Below, piece by piece: positions 24,655 through 28,900 of a stretch of 28,900 nucleotides of DNA. The notes under the pieces were generated by a model. That model did not search any database and had not been told where the DNA came from. It saw only the letters and a program-made list of their open reading frames with translations. This DNA is from an uncultured Porphyromonadaceae bacterium (GTDB lineage Bacteria; Bacteroidota; Bacteroidia; Bacteroidales; Muribaculaceae). Within the stretch, counting starts at the first letter, position 1. Each line of letters starts with the position of its first letter. The stretch spans positions 1 through 28,900 of the forward strand of contig CAJKRG010000039.1 in NCBI GenBank assembly GCA_905202215.1. Direction: 5' to 3'. The translations under genes were made by a program, and so were the position numbers.

Positions 24655-25230
24655 TTATAGCGCTATTGATTCTGTATAATTTTGTGTGCGTTCCGGTTTG
24701 TCGGGGTTGCAGGTAAAGTGCCGGAATATTTTACCGTCTTCAGTCAGACGAAATACTACCGGGCTGATGTCGCTGCCAGTGTCGGCCATTGCCGGACCTG
24801 TTGAATATAGCGAAAATGACGGCCCGAATTCTTTGGAAAGCACATACATGTCTCGCTGAAGTATATTGTCGATCAGAAGATTGATGTGCCAGTCAGGATT
24901 CTTTTCTGCAAATGCCAGCAGTGCTTCTGTGAGCGTATCTATGCACGGACGGCAACCGGTAGCAGAGAACCGTGCGCAAACCTTCTTAGAGCCTCCCAGA
25001 TCAGAAATATCTGTGTTCTGGCCGTAAACATCGGCAATGTCGGTGTTTTCGGCGGAAAGAATTAAGCCGTCATAGTTTGTTTCGTCTGGTCCGAACGAAT
25101 CACCGGTATATATATTTATTATGTCGTCGATCTTTTTCTCGTATTGCTTTTGAGCGCTTATTCTACCGATGAAGAAAGTGGCAGATGCAATCAATATGCA
25201 TGAAAGACCTGTGATGATATATTTTTTCAT
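24655..25230 (-). CDS. Membrane-anchored thioredoxin-like protein
   Basis: A 191-residue protein with an N-terminal membrane segment (about 5-22, IITGLSCILIASATFFIG) and no clear cleavage site, so it is probably tethered to the inner membrane with its body in the periplasm. The thioredoxin-like part (about 80-180) has ARFSATGCRPC with Cys93 and Cys96 in the active-site position, plus Cys85 and a later Cys in RHFTCNP. It lacks the usual WCxPC tryptophan. It is the last gene of the peptide operon; its ATG overlaps the propeller stop (ATGA). In that setting an oxidoreductase acting on the eight-cysteine peptides is a reasonable inference, but reduction, oxidation or isomerisation cannot be distinguished. 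It converges on uvrC with a 16-base gap. Confidence 0.75.
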   Translation of the reverse strand: MKKYIITGLSCILIASATFFIGRISAQKQYEKKIDDIINIYTGDSFGPDETNYDGLILSAENTDIADVYGQNTDISDLGGSKKVCARFSATGCRPCIDTLTEALLAFAEKNPDWHINLLIDNILQRDMYVLSKEFGPSFSLYSTGPAMADTGSDISPVVFRLTEDGKIFRHFTCNPDKPERTQNYTESIAL

Positions 25231-26300
25231 TGCAGATCGCTTAAGGCTATTTTATAGAGATATGGATTGGATAATAAATCCTCGCGGTCTCTTACTTCGA
25301 AATATGCGCTGTCGCCTGTGATTTTGAAAAAAGTTGTCTGAGAGAATTTATTATCCGGTGTGGCTATGTGGTAGACTGAGGTCTGGCCGCTTTGTGTGTT
25401 ATAGGCCGCAATGAAGTTGGTCTCATCGCCGCATGCGAAAGAGAAATAGATATATCCGTCATGTATCTGCACATATCTTATTAGAGATGCATATGGCTTA
25501 GATGTCTTGCTATTGAATGCCTTAATGCGGTCGGCACTGTATGGAAGGGCCTGGATATCTGCCGGAAGTGCTCTTTTGCCGAAATCCACATGATATAGAG
25601 GTTTTACTCTGCTTTTGGTAACTTCAAAGATGGTGTCGCGAAGAGGTTCCCACGAGAGAAGCCTGTGATTCTCCTTATCGATAAATGTACCGTCGGCAAG
25701 AAATGTTGGTTCTGTTATTTCACGGCCATCGACATAATGGCATTCGGACTGACCGAATTCATAGAATGAATAACGGGGATTTCGCCTGGCGGTGTTGTCG
25801 TTGGAGAAATTTGTGGTAAAAATACCTATTTCGGGCAATGAAAAATATTGTCTCGGTTTGGCTTCGATAGAAAAGGCCTGACCTAAAGGATATGAGCGAC
25901 CGTAGAATGTGCCATTAGGCGAAAAAGAAAGAATAGCGCTTAAATTGCTGTCAAAGAAGCGCACGGTGTCTTCTTCTAACCACAAATTCCCGATATAAGA
26001 AAAAGTATCTTCCTTTTTGCCGCATCTGGCCACATCGCCGAGGAAACTGCCTGATTGAATATCGTATGATCTCAGATAATTACGAGAATGAACGATGAAG
26101 CGGTTTCCGTGCAATTCGAGGGAATTGATATCATATATCAACGAGCTGTCGCTTGTTTCGAGTGGAATGAGGGCGGTCGTATTAATTGTGAGAAGCCTGG
26201 CGCTGTCAATATCGGTAGGAATGGAGACAAGAGAACTATTTTGTCGGTCACAGGAGCACATGATCATTATGGCCGACAAAACGAAGAGGATGTTTTTCAT
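25227..26300 (-). CDS. 6-bladed beta-propeller lipoprotein
   Basis: A 357-residue predicted lipoprotein. The signal MKNILFVLSAIMIMCSC ends in a lipobox with Cys17. The mature part is beta-rich with repeated strand-turn pairs (FIVHSRNYLRSYDIQSGSF, VRFFDSNLSAILSFSPNG, YIYFSFACGDETNFIAAYN), typical of the 6-bladed beta-propellers found across Bacteroidales. The ATG at 26300 is chosen over a longer frame to 26402 because that frame overlaps the upstream peptide gene and lacks a signal. It follows the first Cys-rich peptide by 41 bases and overlaps the thioredoxin-like gene by 4. Propellers of this kind are commonly found next to NVEALA-type exported peptides; binding or sensing of the peptides is inference. 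Confidence 0.8.
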   Translation of the reverse strand: MKNILFVLSAIMIMCSCDRQNSSLVSIPTDIDSARLLTINTTALIPLETSDSSLIYDINSLELHGNRFIVHSRNYLRSYDIQSGSFLGDVARCGKKEDTFSYIGNLWLEEDTVRFFDSNLSAILSFSPNGTFYGRSYPLGQAFSIEAKPRQYFSLPEIGIFTTNFSNDNTARRNPRYSFYEFGQSECHYVDGREITEPTFLADGTFIDKENHRLLSWEPLRDTIFEVTKSRVKPLYHVDFGKRALPADIQALPYSADRIKAFNSKTSKPYASLIRYVQIHDGYIYFSFACGDETNFIAAYNTQSGQTSVYHIATPDNKFSQTTFFKITGDSAYFEVRDREDLLSNPYLYKIALSDLQ

Positions 26301-26341
26301 CGGTACAGAGCGAGTATGAAACAGACAATAGTTTGCTGTTT

Positions 26342-26656
26342 TTATTCTTCCGGAACACATGCACAGCGTACGCCACAGCAAGCATAAAATCCTTCTTCGC
26401 ATGTGACGCCGCAGCCTATAGAGACAAAGTCTCCAATTTTTATGCCCGGCTCAATTTTGCATTCCCGAGTGCCTGGACCGCCATTGTGGCAGGTCAGATC
26501 TTTCAGAGGTATTTCCATTCGGTCGGTATATCCTGCGGCTTCCGCTATAGTTTCATTATCAGAGTTGGTAATATTAGATTCGGAGTTGCAAGATGCCGCG
26601 AATGCACTTAGGCATAAAAAGGATGAGGCAATGATTTTAAAAACAGACTTTACCAT
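26342..26656 (-). CDS. Exported cysteine-rich peptide, GGPG/8-Cys type (copy A)
   Basis: A 104-residue exported peptide. The first ~20 residues are a signal; AASC at 20-23 could be a lipobox, giving a lipidated form, or the protein may be cut after AFA. After a polar linker the C-terminal half has eight cysteines at 56, 66, 82, 86, 93, 94, 98 and 100, with GGPG at 59-62, IGCGVTC at 80-86 and FYACCG at 90-95. All eight align with copy B at 26692-26994. It resembles, but does not contain, the NVEALA motif of exported Bacteroides peptides. No modification or peptide-export genes are nearby, so the Sec route is likely. The gene sits 35 bases after copy B and before the propeller. Confidence 0.78.
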   Translation of the reverse strand: MVKSVFKIIASSFLCLSAFAASCNSESNITNSDNETIAEAAGYTDRMEIPLKDLTCHNGGPGTRECKIEPGIKIGDFVSIGCGVTCEEGFYACCGVRCACVPEE

Positions 26657-26691
26657 GATTGTAACATTTTTAAAGTATGACTATGAGGGAG

Positions 26692-26994
26692 TTATTCGAC
26701 TGTTTCGCGTTTGCGAATCCTTGGTTTGCAGTGGCATCCTTCAATGCCGCAGCAGGCATAGTAACCAGCAGTACAATTAACTCCACAAGAGAATTTGACG
26801 TCTGCACTGGCTGCTATATCGCATGCTGCCGAACCAGGACCTCCGCTTATACATTTTAAATCTTCTATTACCAATTCGAATTCACCATTGGAAAGGAGTG
26901 TTATACTTTCGTCAATGTCGCTTTCTGTCTGCTGCGCATATAGTACAAAGCCTATATTAAGAAGAATAAGTACAATGAATATAATTTTTTTCAT
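26692..26994 (-). CDS. Exported cysteine-rich peptide, GGPG/8-Cys type (copy B)
   Basis: A 100-residue exported peptide, first gene of the operon. The signal peptide is MKKIIFIVLILLNIGFVLYA, probably cut by signal peptidase I after YA, with no lipobox. The mature part has cysteines at 48, 58, 70, 74, 81, 82, 87 and 89, with GGPG at 51-54, CGVNC at 70-74 and YYACCG at 78-83, matching copy A at every cysteine. A segment LLSNGE (33-38) sits where NVEALA peptides have their namesake motif followed by GE. The tail is basic (KPRIRKRE). A promoter lies at 27127-27158. The even number of cysteines suggests up to four disulfides. Confidence 0.78.
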   Translation of the reverse strand: MKKIIFIVLILLNIGFVLYAQQTESDIDESITLLSNGEFELVIEDLKCISGGPGSAACDIAASADVKFSCGVNCTAGYYACCGIEGCHCKPRIRKRETVE

Positions 26995-27126
26995 GGATAA
27001 AAGGTTTAGAAATAACTAAATAACACAGGTCTGTTTCGGAATGTTTAGGAATATCGTGGTATGAGTTCTTGCTTTGGAATGGAATTAATCTGTATGCGTG
27101 ATAAATAAGATAAATTTTGGTTATCG

Positions 27127-27158
27127 CAAAGGTATGTTTGTTTTTTAGAGTATGCAAA
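27127..27158 (-). promoter_or_regulatory. Promoter of the Cys-rich peptide operon
   Basis: On the minus strand, TTTG (27155-27158) is followed after 20 bases by TACCTTTG (27127-27134). The leader before the first peptide is about 125 bases and very A+T-rich, long enough to hold control elements, but I see no clear structure in it. The rest of the gap to 27250 shows no gene. Confidence 0.78.
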
Positions 27159-27250
27159 TTTTTTATAAAAATATCGCTGTTTGTATAATAAATGTTTGAT
27201 TTGTATATTTTGATACTGACTGGATACGTCAAGGTTGCCCCGGGCTGAAG

Positions 27251-27263
27251 CCTGAGGCGCCGG
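27251..27263. repeat. 13-base direct repeat, right copy
   Basis: CCTGAGGCGCCGG, identical to 24634-24646, 19 bases beyond the 3' end of the LD-carboxypeptidase gene. Together the copies bracket the peptide operon and its promoter. Confidence 0.5.
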
Positions 27264-27282
27264 ATCTGCTCAGAGTACGGGG

Positions 27283-28194
27283 CTATTCGGCGGTGCGGTG
27301 GAAGATGAGGCTGTTGGTGCCGGAGGGGCTGACTTTGAGGGTCACTTTGGCCGATTCGATGAGGGGGAGGTTGTGGTCTACGTGGCCTACGGGTACGTTG
27401 AAGGCTACCGGGAACTTGTAGGGCGCCACTGCGTCGCGTATCATGGTCTCCATATCGGTATATGTGGCGTCGGGCTTGTAGTCGGTAAACTGGCCGACGA
27501 TGAGACCTCTGATATTGTCGAGAAGGCCGCTCAGACGGAGCTGGTAGAAGATTCGTTCGATCTTGTAGATCGGTTCCGACACGTCTTCGAGGAAGAGGAT
27601 CGTGTCGGGTTTCAGGATATCATAGGGCGTGTTGATAAGTTCGGCGAGCACGGCGAGATTGCCTCCGAGAAGTGTTCCGGTGGCTATGCCGAAACGGTCG
27701 TATTCGTGCGCCGGAAAGGTATATGCCGGCCGGTCGCCGCGCAGGAGTCCGAAGAGCGACGCCGTGTCCGGGTCGGAGGGGCCTTTCATGATCTGAGCGG
27801 CCATCGGTGAATGTATGCTCGCGATTCCTTTTGTCGCCATAAGGGCGTGAAGAGCCGAAATGTCGGAAAATCCGATCACCCATTTGGGATCGTCTTCGAG
27901 GGGCAGCTCGGCGAGGCGGTCGAGGATATGGACTACGCCGTAGCCTCCTCGCGAACATAATATGGCACGGACATCGGGGTCTTTGAAGGCGGCCGCGAGG
28001 TCGGCATAGCGTTCGTCGGGCGTACCGCTGTAGCTGCCGTATTCGCCGAGGGCGTGAGGCATTACGACGGGTTCCCAGCCCTGGGCGGCGAGTTCGCGCA
28101 CGGCGCCGTCGACTTTCTTGGGATCAATGCGTCCCGCAGGGGAGCAGATGGCTATCTTATCGCCCTTTTTCAGAGGCTTAGGAAATACAGGCAT
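27283..28194 (-). CDS. ldcA: LD-carboxypeptidase (peptidase family S66)
   Basis: Serine carboxypeptidase that removes the terminal D-alanine from murein tetrapeptides during cell-wall recycling. The product is 303 residues. The N-terminal domain has KGDKIAICSPAG (10-21), RGGYGVVHILD (82-92) and the nucleophile Ser110 in IGFSDISALH. The other members of the Ser-Glu-His triad are visible as Glu203 in LFLEDVSEPIYKIER and His271 in GHVDHN. No signal peptide is present, consistent with a cytoplasmic recycling enzyme. It lies downstream of the methyltransferase gene, separated by the inverted repeat at 28201-28281. The name ldcA is a family-level assignment. Confidence 0.93.
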   Translation of the reverse strand: MPVFPKPLKKGDKIAICSPAGRIDPKKVDGAVRELAAQGWEPVVMPHALGEYGSYSGTPDERYADLAAAFKDPDVRAILCSRGGYGVVHILDRLAELPLEDDPKWVIGFSDISALHALMATKGIASIHSPMAAQIMKGPSDPDTASLFGLLRGDRPAYTFPAHEYDRFGIATGTLLGGNLAVLAELINTPYDILKPDTILFLEDVSEPIYKIERIFYQLRLSGLLDNIRGLIVGQFTDYKPDATYTDMETMIRDAVAPYKFPVAFNVPVGHVDHNLPLIESAKVTLKVSPSGTNSLIFHRTAE

Positions 28195-28200
28195 ATTCAG

Positions 28201-28281
28201 ATTATGAATTATGGATTATGAATTATGAATCGAATGAACTCAGAACTATTAATTCATAATTCATCATTCATAATTCTTAAT
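28201..28281. repeat. Inverted repeat of 7-base tandem units between ldcA and the methyltransferase
   Basis: The left arm (28201-28230) is a tandem of ATTATGA/ATTATGG 7-mers. The right arm (28252-28281) is its inverted counterpart with three mismatches over 30 bases; the loop is 21 bases. The right arm overlaps the end of the methyltransferase gene and encodes its last residues. Confidence 0.85.
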
Positions 28282-28799
28282 TTGGAGTAGAGGTGCCACA
28301 GGGCCACTCCCGCCGATACGGAGACGTTGAGGGAGTGCTTGGTGCCGCTCTGGGGTATCTCGAGACAGAGGTCGGCACGGTCTACTATGGCCTGGTCGAC
28401 GCCGTCTACCTCGTTGCCGAGCACGAGTGCGTATCTGGCCTCGTGCGACGGCTCGAATCTGTCGAGGGCCACACTGCCGTGCACCTGTTCGAGGCAGACA
28501 ATCGTATATCCCTCGGCTGCAAGGGCATCCACGGCCTCGGCCGTGGTCGGATAGTAGTGCCAGTCGACCGACTCCTCGGCTCCGAGGGCCGTTTTGTGTA
28601 TTTCGGCCGACGGAGGCGTGGCCGATATGCCACAGGGCACCACCGCGGCCACGGCAAAGGCGTCGCAGGTGCGGAAAATCGCACCTATGTTATTGAGCGA
28701 TCGCACGTTGTCGAGTACCACCACGACGGGTATCTTCGCCGAGCGGTGGAATTCCTCGACCGTAAGCCGTCCCATTTCCCAGATTGTCTTTTTCTTCAT
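28254..28799 (-). CDS. SpoU/TrmH-family RNA 2'-O-methyltransferase
   Basis: A 181-residue SPOUT enzyme that methylates a ribose 2'-OH on tRNA or rRNA using S-adenosylmethionine; the exact target cannot be read here. Motif 1 is NNIGAIFRTCDAF (about 36-48), motif 2 is LVLGNEVDGVD, and motif 3 is IPQSGTKHSLNVSVSAGVALW, which forms the knotted cofactor site. There is no N-terminal RNA-binding domain. The last nine residues (KLRIMNDEL) are encoded by the 7-base repeat at 28252-28281, so the original C-terminus was probably replaced. The annotated ATG is only four bases after the -7 box, so the mRNA may be leaderless or translation may begin at Met9. Confidence 0.92.
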   Translation of the reverse strand: MKKKTIWEMGRLTVEEFHRSAKIPVVVVLDNVRSLNNIGAIFRTCDAFAVAAVVPCGISATPPSAEIHKTALGAEESVDWHYYPTTAEAVDALAAEGYTIVCLEQVHGSVALDRFEPSHEARYALVLGNEVDGVDQAIVDRADLCLEIPQSGTKHSLNVSVSAGVALWHLYSKLRIMNDEL

Positions 28800-28803
28800 A
28801 GTG

Positions 28804-28835
28804 CAAAACTACGGCTTTTATTTCGCTTTCACAAA
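28804..28835 (-). promoter_or_regulatory. Promoter of the SpoU-family methyltransferase
   Basis: On the minus strand, TTTG (28832-28835) is followed after 20 bases by TAGTTTTG (28804-28811). The box ends four bases before the ATG, leaving essentially no leader. Confidence 0.75.
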
Positions 28836-28845
28836 TCCATATACG

Positions 28846-28881
28846 CTACAGCGGCGACGCCTCCCGGTGTCGCCGCTGTAG
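28846..28881. terminator. Perfect G+C-rich hairpin, possible terminator of the neighbouring gene
   Basis: A 13-bp perfect stem (28846-28858 with 28869-28881, CTACAGCGGCGAC) has a 10-base loop. It lies just upstream of the methyltransferase promoter. No T-run follows on either strand, so it may be a Rho-assisted terminator of a gene outside the window or an unrelated structured element. Confidence 0.5.
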
Positions 28882-28900
28882 ATAAACCAATCATTATCAC

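Noticed and set aside
26301..26402. Longer N-terminus for the beta-propeller protein
   Set aside because: It would overlap the Cys-rich peptide gene in another frame and bury the lipoprotein signal that begins at the ATG at 26300.
26342..26994. Bacteriocin or lanthipeptide precursors
   Set aside because: No modification enzyme, double-glycine leader, ABC peptidase-transporter or immunity gene is nearby. Both have ordinary Sec signals.
26957..27232. 91-codon minus-strand frame in the A+T-rich leader
   Set aside because: It spans the promoter and leader of the peptide operon, has Lys/Ile/Tyr-rich low-complexity composition and no signal or motif.

Overview
The window looks like a chromosomal segment of a Bacteroidales bacterium, most likely Muribaculaceae or a close relative. 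Support: at least five promoters fit the Bacteroidetes pattern (TTTG, 19-21 bases, TAnnTTTG); there are no purine-rich Shine-Dalgarno sites; and it carries Bacteroidetes-specific genes (gldE-gldD, DUF4254 with a GT9 glycosyltransferase, 6-bladed beta-propeller lipoprotein, endonuclease I proteins with T9SS-like tails). The family-level placement is a judgement from gene content and the fairly G+C-rich housekeeping genes, not a measured result.

Layout. 1-6005: one end of an insertion element, a secreted endonuclease I, alanine dehydrogenase, a small unknown gene, and the minus-strand operon gldE-gldD-phosphopantetheinyl transferase. 6006-8587: an accessory, partly decayed stretch with a DUF1593 (Sde182-like) secreted hydrolase, a 337-base MITE-like element whose end matches the sequence at base 1, and the C-terminal stump of an alpha-L-rhamnosidase. 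8588-15141: a compact minus-strand run dnaX-proB-proA-endonuclease I, with overlapping stop and start codons at two of three junctions. 15420-17467: ribF and a HAD hydrolase, then a transcription unit in which two identical tRNA-Glu genes bracket rpsT. 17585-24638 (plus strand): recO, DUF4254, GT9, ruvB, an AlbA_2/ATPase-like protein with an in-frame tandem repeat, and uvrC. 24655-27158 (minus strand): an A+T-rich four-gene operon. 27283-28900: LD-carboxypeptidase and a SpoU-family RNA methyltransferase.

The most interesting part is the four-gene operon at 24655-27158. From its promoter it encodes two exported paralogous peptides sharing eight cysteines and a GGPG motif, a 6-bladed beta-propeller lipoprotein, and a membrane-anchored thioredoxin-like protein with a CRPC motif. 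It sits between two housekeeping genes, and a 13-base direct repeat lies at each edge. I infer an envelope system in which disulfide-rich secreted peptides are handled by the propeller and the oxidoreductase. The general pattern recalls NVEALA-peptide/propeller loci of Bacteroides, but the NVEALA motif itself is absent.

Four intergenic places carry short tandem repeats with 7- or 8-base periods, two of them arranged as long inverted repeats; one supplies the last codons of the methyltransferase gene. The rest is ordinary metabolism (alanine, proline, flavin), DNA replication and repair (dnaX, recO, ruvB, uvrC), translation (rpsT, tRNA-Glu) and envelope functions.
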